DNA from: Malachius bipustulatus
Taxonomy: Eukaryota > Arthropoda > Insecta > Coleoptera > Melyridae
Direction: 5' to 3'
DNA length: 64,000 nucleotides
NCBI GenBank assembly: GCA_910589415.1
Contig: OU342637.1
Location: 32,084,162 to 32,148,161 of the forward strand
Below, piece by piece: positions 13,680 through 25,385 of the stretch (positions are counted from its first letter, which is position 1; each line of letters begins with the position of its first letter). The position numbers and the translations under genes are program-made. The notes under the pieces were generated by a model. It had not been told where the DNA came from. It worked only from the letters and a program-made list of their open reading frames with translations, and ran no database searches.

Positions 13680-14505
13680 GAATACGTTTTTATTTGGCAC
13701 ACTCTACCGTCGGAACGGTTAGTCTTGAAAAAATGAGAAATGTAGGAATTTTGTCTACTTGAATTTTGTATTGATTGAACTTGTCGAAAAAACGCTTCTT
13801 TTCTGAGATGTAGATCAAAAACTAAAAAAAGTACAAACATTTGGATCAAAGAGCAAAAAGTACAAAAAGTGCAAAAAAGACAAATTTCCGGGCCAATTTT
13901 TTACCAGAAAACTTCAAATTCGTGTCCAGAAACTCAAGAAACATCTAGGGTGAGAAAATCAAAACTATAGCAAAACTATCCAAAATCCCACCCAATGGGT
14001 ATGTTTTTTTTTTTCGACGCGCTCTACCGCCAGAACGGTTTGTTTTCCAAAAAAAAACGTTCTCAATGAGAAATGTAGGAAATTTTGTCTACTTCAATTT
14101 CCTATAGAATGGACGTGTCGAAAAAAGGATTCATTTCTGAGATTTAGACCAGAAACTGAAAAAAATGCAAAAATTTGGATCAAAGAGCAAGCAAAAAGTA
14201 CAAAAAAGAGCAAAACAAAAATTCCGGGTCAATTTTTTACCAGCAAACCTCAAATTCGTGTCCATAAACTCAAGAAACATCTACAGGGTGAGAAAATCAA
14301 AACTATAGCAAAACTATCTAAAATATTCCCACGCAATGGGAATATGTATGTTATTTTTTCGACACGCTCTACCGGCAAGAACAGTTATTTTAGTCTTCCA
14401 AAAAAATGTTCTTAATGGGAAATGCAGGAAATTTTGTCTACTTTAATTTTGTATTGATTGAACTTATTGAAAAAACGCTTCCTTTCTGAGTTTTAGACCA
14501 AAATC
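13680..14505. repeat. about 340-bp tandem repeat, 2.5 copies
   Basis: Three successive blocks (about 13690, 14015 and 14350) share the order: CTCTACCG with AACGGTT; GAAATGTAGGAAATTTTGTC; CTTTCTGAG with TTTAGACC; and, in the first two, GTGAGAAAATCAAAACTATA. The third block is cut short before the BEL element. The function is unknown and no frame persists across units. Confidence 0.8.
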
Positions 14506-14577
14506 TATTAATAAGTGTAATAATAATCTTTATTCATGTCCCTAAAAGAGGAGAATTTCTACCATATACAGTTCATT

Positions 14578-14582
14578 ATTTC
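14578..14582. repeat. target site duplication, left side of BEL copy 1
   Basis: ATTTC directly abuts the LTR and is repeated at 20370-20374 after the other LTR. Five bases is normal for BEL/Pao integration. Confidence 0.9.
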
Positions 14583-15138
14583 TGTTAACTCCGCGTCAAA
14601 GAGCAACACGAAATATTAACGACGCGATTCGATCCTGAAAGGGGCTAAATTAATGCGGCTCGATGCCGCGATGGTAATGACAAATCGCCACGGATGACAG
14701 GATCGAAATTTAGGGAAGGACCAGGCTATAATTGCCAATGATTGACAGGAACACAATTAATTAATAATAATCGAAATTACTGACCTTGTGTCTTGTCCGA
14801 CTAAAGAGGCACTTGTTTTAATTTGCGAGATGTTGTAACTATTATTATTGTTCACTCTGCTTCACTATGTAGGTACCCACGATTGTTCCACTACTTTATA
14901 CCGCTTCCTTATTTAATTAAAGAACTAGGTATCCCGTTCTCGTAACACCAGCATCGACGAGTCTGGTACGAACGGCACTCTTGGTCGAGCTCTCTCCTCT
15001 CTCGATGTTAAACCTCGACTCTTCTCTCTATGTGTGGTCCTGTCCGGTCAGGTGTCCCGATGTGTAAAGGGATAGGAAGGGGTAGGAAACGGTGGTGTCT
15101 TAGAGAATACGAATCGATTATTCACCAAGGACGTAACA
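14583..15138 (-). repeat. 3' LTR of BEL copy 1
   Basis: This is a 556-bp terminal repeat reading TGTTAACTCCGCG to GACGTAACA on the plus strand. It looks identical to the other LTR at 19814-20369. It lacks a 13-bp segment (GAAGAAGGAAAAG on the opposite strand) present in both LTRs of copy 2. The internal edge carries a G-rich polypurine-like tract (GGTGGGCGGTA on the element strand) at about 15139-15149. Confidence 0.95.
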
Positions 15139-15281
15139 TACCGCCCACCAAAATTACCGGAGGAATTTTCCGCTATCAGAAAATTGAACCAAAAGCGAAA
15201 CTAACGAAAACGAAACTAACGACAATAACAAAAAAGAAACGAAACGAAACGACAAGTCAGGGACGAAATTCCCTGAGTCCG

Positions 15282-18200
15282 TTACTGGTTAGGTAACAGG
15301 CAAAGTTTGACCAGAGGTCGTTTACAAAGACCTTTGGTCGTACGAACCGAGGCAACCCTGGCGACACCATCCGCATCAGGGTGCAAAGAAACAATTCTTC
15401 CTAGAGCTGCTAGGAAAGTCTCTGACGATAAATCAGAAGCGATTTCGAGATGAATCGCGCGAGTCGCGAAACATACGAACAAACATAAATAGGCTTTAGA
15501 AGTTTTGACACCCCTATACCTCGACAAGACAATAGGAAAGGGTCCCCCATAATCGACCCCGACACAACTAAAAGGCTTCAATTGGGAGACACGAGCGACA
15601 GGTAAATTCCCCATGGGAGGCTCCAACGAGAGGGGACGAGTGCGAAAGCAACGATTGCATTTCGACAAATAACTACGAATGACCCTACGAGCAGACAGGA
15701 TCCAAAAGTTTTGTTGAAGGAGATAATGAGTAGTGTTCACTCCTGGGTGCAAATAACCTCGATGTATCTGATCAATCAAAAGTTCAACCAACCTATGCCT
15801 TCCTGGCAACAATGCGGGATATTTAGCGTCGAATGCTAAACCCGAATGCAACAGTCGACCCCCGACTCGCAAAATACCGAAATCATCAATAAAGGGCGAC
15901 AATGACTGCAAGTACTTGGCACATGGTTTACCAGAGCGAATTTTCTCCAATTCCGAAGAGAAGACCGAAGATTGAACAATTCTAACAATGTGCATGAGAG
16001 TAGCATGCAACTCAGAGACACTCAATGCACCAGTGGTCCTATTGACAGCACGACAATTGTTAGTGAAACGAAAACAACGAGCGATAATACCCTGAATTTT
16101 CCTCAAAGAAGAAAATCTTTTCAACAAAACATCGACATCCGAAATCTCTATCGTAGCGAACAAAACAATATTCCTTTTCTCCAGTTCAACATCAGAAGTG
16201 GGAGCAATAGGAACGAGTGCTGGCCAAGATTCCAGCGGCAATCTGAGGAATTCAGGCCCCGCCCACCATGCGGAAGCCCCGACTAACTCCTCTGGTAACA
16301 AGCCCCGAGACGCGACGTCCGAGAGAATGCTACTCTTAGTACAAGGTGAATCTATAGACTTAACCGCGAACGAAAATGAATCAGTAGCCGAGTGCCACTG
16401 AAGACCGAGAATTTTCCCGGAAAAGTCCGATTCCGAATCAAAGTTGGATGACTGCTGTTGACAATGTTCAACCGGCAGATCCTGAAGCAATTGTGGATTG
16501 TTAGCAGACCATTTCCGCAACTCAAATTGTCCCAATTGCAATAGCGAAATGAGCTGATTTCTCAACTCCAAGGTTTCCTCGATTTGATTTGCCCCAATGG
16601 CAAGATCATCGACATAAAGCCCGAGACGAATGGCTTTCGAAGTGAGAGGAAACTTCTTTGAATTTTCTTGACCTAGTTGTAACAAGAACCTAACGACACG
16701 AATTTTCGACGATACTGGGGCGAGTGAAGACACATCAGAAGACATCGAAACACCAGGGTCTTTAAAAACGCAATGATGCGGAATGTAATAAGAGTTTGCA
16801 GATTCCGACTCCAATGGCACCAACGACATGTGCCCAGCCTCCAAATAATCTTTCATAAACTCTACATACATGTCTCTAATGTGAGGCAACCTCGACAATC
16901 GTCTCTCCAAAGCGAGCAAACGACGATCTGCGACATTCAACGAATCATTAAAGATAGGCAACTCTTTGCTATCCTTAAATGGCAACAATACCCCAAAACG
17001 ACCTGATTCTTCTCGATAATGAGACTCAACGAACAACGACTCAGCCTCTTGTTCCTCATTAGAGCAAACCTCAACTGAAGGCACCTCCTCAACTCTCCAA
17101 AATGCCTTAAGAGTCTCTTCAAGGGTCGAATCTACCGACGCAAAACAAGCTTGAACCTCGCCCGCAACCTTCGACGAAATGGTTCCCAAAAGAACCCAAC
17201 CAAACGTCGTGTTCATTGCGGCTGGACAGTTATCACTGCCCGACAAATAACCACCATGAACAATATTGGGAAAGATGTCAGCTCCTAGCAAAACATCGAC
17301 AGAACCAGGCGTGTACCAATTAGGATCCGCTAACTTCAAATTATCAAGCGCCTTCGATGGCGAAATGTCAACACTGGGAAGTTTTCCACAAATATTGGGC
17401 AAGACCAAAGTACTTACTTTAAAAGTAGGTGATGGTACCCCAACGGGACGAATAATGCAATCAGATGATCCCTGGGCCGATCCCAAGGTCACGTGACCCA
17501 AACAAGAAATAGGTGTTGATGATCGATTCAAGTGCAAGCCCAAACGCTTGCGGCACCGATCAGTAATAAAAGACGACTGACTGCCAGAGTCAATTAAAGA
17601 ACGAACCACTTGATAGTTGCCCCACTTGTCTTGAACTTCAATACATGCGGTTGCTAAAAGAACCGTAGTATTGCTACGAGAACGAGAACGAACATCCTGA
17701 AAGGATGGGAGAGAAGACATGGCAACCGTGGATGCGACTGGAGGCGGCTCAACTCGATGAGAAGCTGCTCCATCCGAATTACTAAGTTTAACGAAATGTA
17801 ATAAAGAGTGGTGCCGACCTGCACACTCCTTACACGAATGAGAAGAGGGGCACTGCTTCACCAAGTGTGAAGGGCCAAAACAATTTAGGCACAAGCGCGC
17901 TGCCTTCACAGCCTCAAAACGCTTGCGCGGGTCCAACTTCAAAAAAGAACGACAATTCGAGATCGGGTGTTCTCCATTACAATGGAAGCACGACTGCTTC
18001 GATGAAGACGCACTCGACGTTGACAAAAATGCATGTGAATTCCTCGATTCCACTTTTCCACCAGACTTGACGCTACTCCGCTTACCAACGACTGCAGACG
18101 GAGATAGGTCATTCCCCAAAGATGATTCTAATGCACGACACTGTGACGACAAAAACTTGTGCAAATCCTGATATGATGGAAACTCTTCAGATGCAAATTG

Positions 18201-19070
18201 GAGTTCGAAACGCTTTCGAGTAGCGTTATCCAATTTCTGTAGCAACCAGTTGAACAAAGTGAAATCCCAGAGAGAGACGCCTGAGACCTGACCCAAAGCT
18301 GTAATATTTTCTGAAAAGGTATTCAACAATTCACGAAGCGATTGTGAGGAATCAGAATCCGTTATTTTGGGAGCATTACAAATCGCCTGCCAATAACACG
18401 TCGCAAGTACTCGCTCATTCTGATACCTTTGGACAAGAGTATCGAAAGCTATCACATAATTGTCATCTGTCAGTGGTAAATGTTTGACAAGGGTAAGAGG
18501 TTCCTTTGACAAAGTCGAAACTAAATACTGGAACTTCTCAATTGGAGCTAACGAATCATTCGAATGAATCAAAGTCCTAAACAAATCATAATAAACCGAC
18601 CACATCCTCAACGAACCATCAAAAGTAGGTATACCGATACGAGGCAATTTCACATGTGAACTTGCAGAGGGGGGTAGCGCGGGAGCACCAGACTGTCGAC
18701 TATTTAACGATTCACTCGAACCATGACGTGATTTCACCACCGTATCCTGAGTCGATTCCAACGACAATTGAACCGCTCTAATCTGAAAATAAACCGAATC
18801 AACTTCGATAAGTAGTCCCGAGTATGATTTCCAAATCTCCGATGACACATCTACGACCAAAGCACTCTTATCTGCCGACTCAACCGTAATCAGGATATTT
18901 CTATCAACCTCCTGCACCTGATTGTACAAATCTGAAGCGCTGTCGCATGCAGCCAGGACAATAAAACGCGACTTTTCATCAATGGGTGCTGAAACTACTG
19001 TCAGAATCGAGTTCAAACGAGTCAAAAACTTCGAAACAGAAGCGTTTGCTCCGACCAAAGTGTTGGACAT
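15282..19070 (-). CDS. BEL Gag-Pol polyprotein with three in-frame deletions
   Basis: A single frame of 1262 residues runs from the ATG at 19070, which follows AAA and opens MSNTLVGA. The N-terminal Gag part is followed by Cys/His knuckles of the forms [13 protein letters not shown] and [14 protein letters not shown], then an aspartic protease with the motif [11 protein letters not shown]. The RT region retains YVDDL but lacks the stretch before it that carries the first catalytic Asp. A second deletion joins SSILS directly to DVASRG, removing the end of RT and nearly all of RNase H. A third removes the integrase region after SSETFLAAL that holds the second Asp and the Glu. The zinc-binding HHCC part of the integrase and the first Asp block (VGVDYGGPF) remain. 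Gag and protease look intact, so it could still make particles. Confidence 0.9.
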   Translation of the reverse strand: MSNTLVGANASVSKFLTRLNSILTVVSAPIDEKSRFIVLAACDSASDLYNQVQEVDRNILITVESADKSALVVDVSSEIWKSYSGLLIEVDSVYFQIRAVQLSLESTQDTVVKSRHGSSESLNSRQSGAPALPPSASSHVKLPRIGIPTFDGSLRMWSVYYDLFRTLIHSNDSLAPIEKFQYLVSTLSKEPLTLVKHLPLTDDNYVIAFDTLVQRYQNERVLATCYWQAICNAPKITDSDSSQSLRELLNTFSENITALGQVSGVSLWDFTLFNWLLQKLDNATRKRFELQFASEEFPSYQDLHKFLSSQCRALESSLGNDLSPSAVVGKRSSVKSGGKVESRNSHAFLSTSSASSSKQSCFHCNGEHPISNCRSFLKLDPRKRFEAVKAARLCLNCFGPSHLVKQCPSSHSCKECAGRHHSLLHFVKLSNSDGAASHRVEPPPVASTVAMSSLPSFQDVRSRSRSNTTVLLATACIEVQDKWGNYQVVRSLIDSGSQSSFITDRCRKRLGLHLNRSSTPISCLGHVTLGSAQGSSDCIIRPVGVPSPTFKVSTLVLPNICGKLPSVDISPSKALDNLKLADPNWYTPGSVDVLLGADIFPNIVHGGYLSGSDNCPAAMNTTFGWVLLGTISSKVAGEVQACFASVDSTLEETLKAFWRVEEVPSVEVCSNEEQEAESLFVESHYREESGRFGVLLPFKDSKELPIFNDSLNVADRRLLALERRLSRLPHIRDMYVEFMKDYLEAGHMSLVPLESESANSYYIPHHCVFKDPGVSMSSDVSSLAPVSSKIRVVRFLLQLGQENSKKFPLTSKAIRLGLYVDDLAIGANQIEETLELRNQLISLLQLGQFELRKWSANNPQLLQDLPVEHCQQQSSNFDSESDFSGKILGLQWHSATDSFSFAVKSIDSPCTKSSILSDVASRGLLPEELVGASAWWAGPEFLRLPLESWPALVPIAPTSDVELEKRNIVLFATIEISDVDVLLKRFSSLRKIQGIIARCFRFTNNCRAVNRTTGALSVSELHATLMHIVRIVQSSVFSSELEKIRSGKPCAKYLQSLSPFIDDFGILRVGGRLLHSGLAFDAKYPALLPGRHRLVELLIDQIHRGYLHPGVNTTHYLLQQNFWILSARRVIRSYLSKCNRCFRTRPLSLEPPMGNLPVARVSQLKPFSCVGVDYGGPFPIVLSRYRGVKTSKAYLCLFVCFATRAIHLEIASDLSSETFLAALGRIVSLHPDADGVARVASVRTTKGLCKRPLVKLCLLPNQ

Positions 19071-19109
19071 TTTGCTAAAGAGTATCAACAAAACACTAAA
19101 GCAATAAAC

Positions 19110-19540
19110 GAATAAGGGTTATTTTTTACACCTGTAAAAAATACAACGACAACGAAATACGAACAATAACTAAAAATAAGTACCTAACCAAGTGAAGGTT
19201 ACTTATTTAAAAACGAGTTGAAAATAAATTGACTTTGAAATTCACCAAAAAACAATACTTGAGATACCGAGTGTACCCAGTAGGTATACCGTGAATACAA
19301 AAATCAATATTTTCCCTGTAACAACGAAAAAGGGTTATTCGTTAAAAACCTGTAAAAATACAACAACAACGAACGATGAGCAATACCAAAAATAAGTACC
19401 TAACCAAGTGAAAGTTACTTATTTAATATCGAGTTGAAAATAAATTATTGAATTCGAATTCACCAAAAACAATACTTAAGATACCGAGTGTACCCAGTAT
19501 ACCGTGAATACAAAATCAATATTCTGCCCTGCGAATTCAG
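19110..19540 (-). repeat. tandemly duplicated leader of BEL copy 1
   Basis: The untranslated leader contains two diverged copies of a roughly 210-bp unit, each with ACTTGGTTAGGTACTTATTT, CGGTATAC and GGGTACACTCGGTATC on the element strand. The same duplication is present in copy 2, so it predates both insertions. Confidence 0.85.
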
Positions 19541-19789
19541 AGAGAAAATATTTCAACTATATTTACAGAAGCTTTTAAAAACGAACACCTGCAACGAACG
19601 AAGAAGTGGAGTGAGGTAGAATGGAGTAAAATTAGTGGAATGGGTGAAAATGCCGTCTGGCGTCCTTTGGATCGACTATTTCGAATCCTTTGACCTACAA
19701 ACAGGCTACCTTAACACAGTGAGTGAGAAACTAATTTCAAACAAATGATGCAACCAATTAATGAACTATATTTCCACGAGCTTTCCTAT

Positions 19790-19807
19790 CCGACTACGGA
19801 GGGACCA
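19790..19807 (-). other. primer binding site of BEL copy 1
   Basis: On the element strand TGGTCCCTCCGTAGTCGG begins 6 nt after the 5' LTR. The leading TGG pairs with a tRNA CCA end. I could not assign the tRNA. The same 18 bases occur in copy 2. Confidence 0.75.
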
Positions 19808-19813
19808 AAAAAA

Positions 19814-20369
19814 TGTTAACTCCGCGTCAAAGAGCAACACGAAATATTAACGACGCGATTCGATCCTGAAAGGGGCTAAATTAATGCGGCTCGATGCCGC
19901 GATGGTAATGACAAATCGCCACGGATGACAGGATCGAAATTTAGGGAAGGACCAGGCTATAATTGCCAATGATTGACAGGAACACAATTAATTAATAATA
20001 ATCGAAATTACTGACCTTGTGTCTTGTCCGACTAAAGAGGCACTTGTTTTAATTTGCGAGATGTTGTAACTATTATTATTGTTCACTCTGCTTCACTATG
20101 TAGGTACCCACGATTGTTCCACTACTTTATACCGCTTCCTTATTTAATTAAAGAACTAGGTATCCCGTTCTCGTAACACCAGCATCGACGAGTCTGGTAC
20201 GAACGGCACTCTTGGTCGAGCTCTCTCCTCTCTCGATGTTAAACCTCGACTCTTCTCTCTATGTGTGGTCCTGTCCGGTCAGGTGTCCCGATGTGTAAAG
20301 GGATAGGAAGGGGTAGGAAACGGTGGTGTCTTAGAGAATACGAATCGATTATTCACCAAGGACGTAACA
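19814..20369 (-). repeat. 5' LTR of BEL copy 1
   Basis: This 556-bp LTR looks identical to 14583-15138. On the element strand it holds a TATAAA box at 20131-20126, a likely promoter for the genomic RNA. The target duplication ATTTC follows at 20370-20374. Confidence 0.95.
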
Positions 20370-20374
20370 ATTTC

Positions 20375-21037
20375 TGATCACCAGTCATGAGAAAAATCAG
20401 TCAAACGTTCCTTTGTTTGGAGGGGAGAGGGGCATCGTTTGGACAGAAAAATCACCCTCCACGATCGCACCCCATTGCGAGGTCTGGAGGCGACTTTCAG
20501 ATTTTTGATTAGGAACTGCCATTTTTTTTAAATCGCGGCTTATGATTATGTGTGTGAAATAATATCAAATTATTTCCGGGAACATTTTTCCTCCCTCGCT
20601 CCAAAAATGCACGTCAAAATCGAGTTTTTTCGATTCGATTATCGAATTGATTATTTTCATTTTATCGATTGTTTTATTAATAAGTTAAATATTACACCCA
20701 TACAGGGTGTTTTCGGTCTCCATGCAAAAATCGCAAATTTCAACGTCTCGATTTATTACGAATTCATAACCAGAAATCAGAACGGGTGAGAGGTCTTAAG
20801 GAGGCGGTGACCCAGTCCGGTCGTGGTACTGGTACTAACACTAACCTAAATATTGATCGCCCTTCTTCGCTGTCTTCGTCCATGGTCCAGTCCGGTGAAC
20901 CGGGTGAATATCGATCGCACTTTTTATTTGTTCGTATTCGAGAGTACCTGACCTAGTGGAAACTCGGGTTTTAATTCGATAACAAGAAAATATTTTCTGT
21001 AGGTACGTTTCTTGGAGATTACCACTTTCTTTCTTCT
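20375..21037. other. non-coding DNA
   Basis: No gene is seen. A TACAGGGTGTTTTCGG block near 20702 resembles the ends of the dispersed CAGGGTGT elements. The phrase GGTCCAGTCCGGT-like occurs twice between 20810 and 20900, which suggests a small local duplication. Confidence 0.4.
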
Positions 21038-22151
21038 CAAAGTTTTTTTTCCATCTTGCTCATACAGGGGTTCAAAAAATAGCTAATTTTCCTAAAATTC
21101 AAATGGCCGCCATTTTGAAACGGCTCCGCCTATTTGGCTCAAATGCAACACCAGACCACGTCTTGTGGATGTCTTACTCCCACAAAAATTTCAGCCTCCT
21201 AGATTGAAAACTGCGCGACCTGAAATGAGACGACAAAAACCGGATTTCTGGAATTTTGGAAGGACACCTGTAGAAGTAACGCGACTTTTTGAAATTTTTT
21301 CAACGAAACTCTAGCGTCATTCCAAAATTCTAGAAGGCTGCAAAATTTCGTTTACTAATCTTGAAAGATGAAGCTAGAGGAGCGTTTTTAAAATCGAAAT
21401 TTCGCGATTTTGGAGAAATAAATATATAGGGTGTTCCTTAATTGGAGCTACAAATGAATTTTACATGTAATTTTAATAAAAAAAGTCCAATAAACATGGG
21501 ATCGCAAACGTTACGTTTTCGAGATACAGGGTGTTAAAGTTTGAATTTTTTTCAAGTTTTTTTCCCATAGTATCTACAGGGTGATATTTTTTTCTGGAAC
21601 ACTGTCCCCTGTTTTATCTCGAAAACGAAACGTCTGCGACCCCATGTTTATTGGACTTTTTTTCTTAAAATGGAAAAATTTTGGAAAACCATTTTGAGGA
21701 CGACATCACTTTTCGAAAATCACCCAAACTCATCAAATTTCCACCGATCATGACCCCCAGATCATGAAAAAGTACTTTTTCAAAATTCACCCGCCGGCCT
21801 AAAAACGTTCCTGTAGCTTTATCTTTCAAAATTAGTGAACGAAATTTTGGATCCTTGTAAAACTTTCGAATTATGTTAGATTTTCGCTGGAAAAATTTTA
21901 AATAGTGGCGTTACTTCTATAGGGTGACCTTTCAAAATTCCATAAATCCGGTTTTTATCATCCTATTTCAGGTCCCAGTTTTCAATCTAGGGAGCTGAAA
22001 TTTTCGTGAGAGTAAGATATCCACAAGAAGTGGTCTGGTATTGCACTTGAGCCAAATCAGCCGAGCCGTTTCAAAATGGCGGCCATTTGAATTTTTGGAA
22101 AATTGGCTATTTTTGAACACCTGTATGAGTAAGATGGAAAAAAAAACTTTG
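21038..22151. repeat. 1.1-kb foldback element (long inverted repeat)
   Basis: The left arm starts CAAAGTTTTTTTTCCATCTT, GCTCATACAGGGGTTCAAAA and AAATGGCCGCCATTTTGAAA. The right arm ends with the reverse complements, GGCGGCCATTTGAATTTTT, CACCTGTATGAGTAAGATGG and AACTTTG. The arms are about 350 bp each and diverged. The centre holds a second palindrome: AGTCCAATAAACATGGGATC near 21485 pairs with CCCATGTTTATTGGACT near 21638, around CAGGGTGT-type motifs. It looks like a composite of two foldback sequences. No protein is encoded. Confidence 0.85.
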
Positions 22152-25100
22152 AAACCAAATTAAGAGGATTGGAAGAAAATTATTTGAAATTTAATTTAAT
22201 GTAATAAAATTTACATTATTTCTATTAATAAGCCAGTGGCGTGGGTAGGAAAAGGATAAAAATGGCTAAATCTCTATAACCGTTTATGAGCACATTTTCG
22301 AAGGGTTTGAACTGAAATTTTTAGTGTAGACAAGTATACTAATAACCTTTAACCCTGAACAATCCCAAGAAGCAAATAAGAAAAATGGCGGAGATATTCG
22401 AGTATTTTTAAATTATGTTTATTCCCCTAAAATTTCAAATTTTCGGTTTTCAAAACTCCCCTTTCACTTTTTTCGAATTTATTAAAGGTACATACTATAA
22501 AGAATAGTATTTTTTAAGTAAAGTTAGTCAGTGGCGGACACAGGAAAAGGAAAAAATTGTTAAATTTTTACAATTTTTTTGTTTTCTTAAATTTGAAAGT
22601 CCATTCTAAGGCACGTTTTCAAACAAAATGAAATGTAATTTTCTCAGTAAAACCACTACCTACACCTCGATTTGTTACTAAATAGTCTGCCAAGGTCATA
22701 TTTGTTTATGTTACGTTGTAACATCGAACATTATGACACTAAAAATGACAGTTAGAATTTGAAGGTTATTAAAAGAATCAAATGAAAACTTTTGACATTA
22801 GGAAGATTCGAAAACAATAAATTTAATAATCGATTACAACATTGCCCTGGCTGTGTTGTCGAGTTCTTTATTAAAAGTAACAGATTTTTTTCTGTTTACA
22901 TCTGTCAGTTTTAAGACTTAATTTCTAATTTTATAAAATAAAATAAAAATTAACGAAAGTAATAGAGATATTATCTTATTAGATCAAGCAAAATAGGTAC
23001 CTATTTAAGTAAAGAAGCCAAACAGATTATGGCCAATATTTTATTCAACATATCCGGATCGTCTTATTAGTCCTTCTGCAATTATTGTAAGTTCTACATT
23101 ATTATAAGATGCTACCTACTCAGATACGTGACATGTTGACTTACCGGCAATCGTTAATTGAAGAATATGGAAATGATTAACTTCCTTCGCATATCTACTC
23201 TTTACGAGAAGAAGAATGAGAAGTGAAAGAACGAAATATATACCTCAACATTCTGAAGTTTTACCTATGTCTGCAGTCTGAATTTCATCCTTTTATCTAA
23301 CAATGATGCTGTTGTAAGCAGACCTATTCTAATTTTCAAAATCAAATATTATTCGACATATTATAAGGTAAAAGCTCGGGTAAAAGTGGTAATAGGCTAA
23401 ATAAGTAACTATTGTGGCGCCACCAAGTAGGCAAATTTGACACTTTCATGCGGCAAGTCCTGCGTGCCCGCTATTCATTTTAATATGTATTTGTTATTGC
23501 AAACATGAGGTCGTTCAGGTATAAAAAAAATCGGGAAGGGTTTGTTGTACACGAGTACCTCAAATGCTTGCGATTACATACGTATTTATTACTCCTAAAT
23601 CTTTTTTTAGATAGTAAATTAAAGTGAAAAATTTTAGTTAATAATTTAAGGCATATTAAGTAATACTAATAAAACAATAACTACTGCTATAATTTTTTCG
23701 AGCTGTATTTCAGACGAAGGGTAACATTTTCTTGCTTTACAGCTGCAAAATATGTTCAAAACTCTTCGACTTATTATACATAAGCTCAATAGAAACCCCG
23801 AAAACATGAGATGAAATATGAACTTATTATGCGTTGATAAGAAAGGTGATATTTTTTTAATGGAACAATTAATATATCACCTGAACAATGGGACAATAAT
23901 AGGTTTTTTCATTTTTATGAGTGCTATGTGCACCAGGAGTCTCTCTAAAAGAGCGGTTCCTTGAAGAAAAGTTCCATGTAAACGTATTCTCTTACATCGC
24001 TCATGTGAAAACTCATCATGAGATTTCGTCCATTTCTCAACGATTTAAAACGAAAGCAGTCGAGACTGGGTGCTTGGAAATGACTTTTAATAATTATTGT
24101 AGTCATAATGAATTTAAAAATCTATAAGTTCACTGCCAAATAATAATTTTAAAAGGGTTTCATTATATCCAAACGAGCTGTCAAAAATTGCAAAGCAAGG
24201 TTATACTGCCGCACGAAAGTGCGAAAAAAATCCACGAGGAGGCGCGCGCGCCGCAAACATCCGATACTTACTTAGCCTATACTTATTACTATTATAAGCA
24301 TTTCATTACATATTCGGACTATTAAAATAGTACCTATTACCTAAATACCTATACCTACTTAAAAAAAGGGTTTAGGTACAAACTGCGTAGGAGTAAAGTA
24401 AAGAAATAAGAAATAATTTATGGAATAATTGATTTGTTATGATTATGAATAATTTTTAAATTATCAACTGTCAAGTTTTGCATTAATTTAATTTGTATTT
24501 TGAGTACTACTTTCCAATAAAATGCGTTCTTTACAAATAGATATACTTATTGTTTTCTAGCCTATTATGAATTAACACCGGCTATTATAATCAAAAGAAA
24601 ACTTAATTCTTATTTTCAAATAAACAAAAATTGTTGATGTAATAAATTTTGTCTAATGTTCTGTGATTCCTCATCCTCATTGCACCTACAAAATTCGAGG
24701 TCTGACATCAATGCTGGAATTTCATGTGACCTTGCCAGACTATTTAGAAATAAATCGACGTATACCCTAATATGACCTGACTATGGAAAATTCCAGAAAG
24801 CCAATTTAAAAAAAGGTGAAAATATTCCTAATTGAATCAGTGCAAAAAATACCTACATAATTTATAACTAGAAATTCTTAGGTGAACTTAGTGAATTGAT
24901 GAAAAATTAGGTGCACTTGAATAATTAGAGAACATGAACATATAGAAATAAATAGGTACCTAGGTAGGTAGTGATGGCGGAAGAGGAGCTGTGTAAAATC
25001 TAAAAGAGAAAACAATCGAGAAAAACACTCAAGTACCAACTCGCTAACAATTTAACAAGCTGACTGAAAACTTACCGCTGAGAAACCTCCAAATTTCCAA

Positions 25101-25382
25101 CCTCCAAACTCTCCCGGTGTCTATTCTAACTAAGTTCACATTAAAGTTCACATTAAATACCTAAGTAATATAATATTACACACTACCGCACACACAAATT
25201 TGAAAAAACTTTCAGGTCGAGAAATAGAAATGCAACCCCCTAAGACGAGAGAAGTGACACCGCGGCACCGTAAACACTATTGATAACAGTAACATCAGTA
25301 GGTAGGCTAACGGGCTAACAATAAACAAAAAACTGCAACAAAAAACCGGTTCCTGCCGCTAGGGGTTGACCGATCGATAACG
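22152..25382. other. AT-rich non-coding DNA
   Basis: No gene is recognised in this 3.2-kb stretch. Open frames are short and without motifs. Short TAGGTACCTA-type words are frequent, as elsewhere in the window. Confidence 0.45.
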
Positions 25383-25385
25383 TTA

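Larger units (their letters stand above)
14583..20369 (-). mobile_element. BEL/Pao LTR retrotransposon, copy 1 (internally deleted)
   Basis: A complete LTR-to-LTR insertion of 5787 bp lies on the minus strand. Its two 556-bp LTRs look identical by eye, start with TG and end with CA, and the element is flanked by a 5-bp duplication, ATTTC, at 14578-14582 and 20370-20374. It has a primer binding site, a leader with a tandem duplication and a single long frame. Against copy 2 at 46863-53870 it lacks 603 and 594 internal bases, both in frame. The identical LTRs imply a recent insertion. It cannot be autonomous, because the RT core, RNase H and most of the integrase core are missing. Confidence 0.95.
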
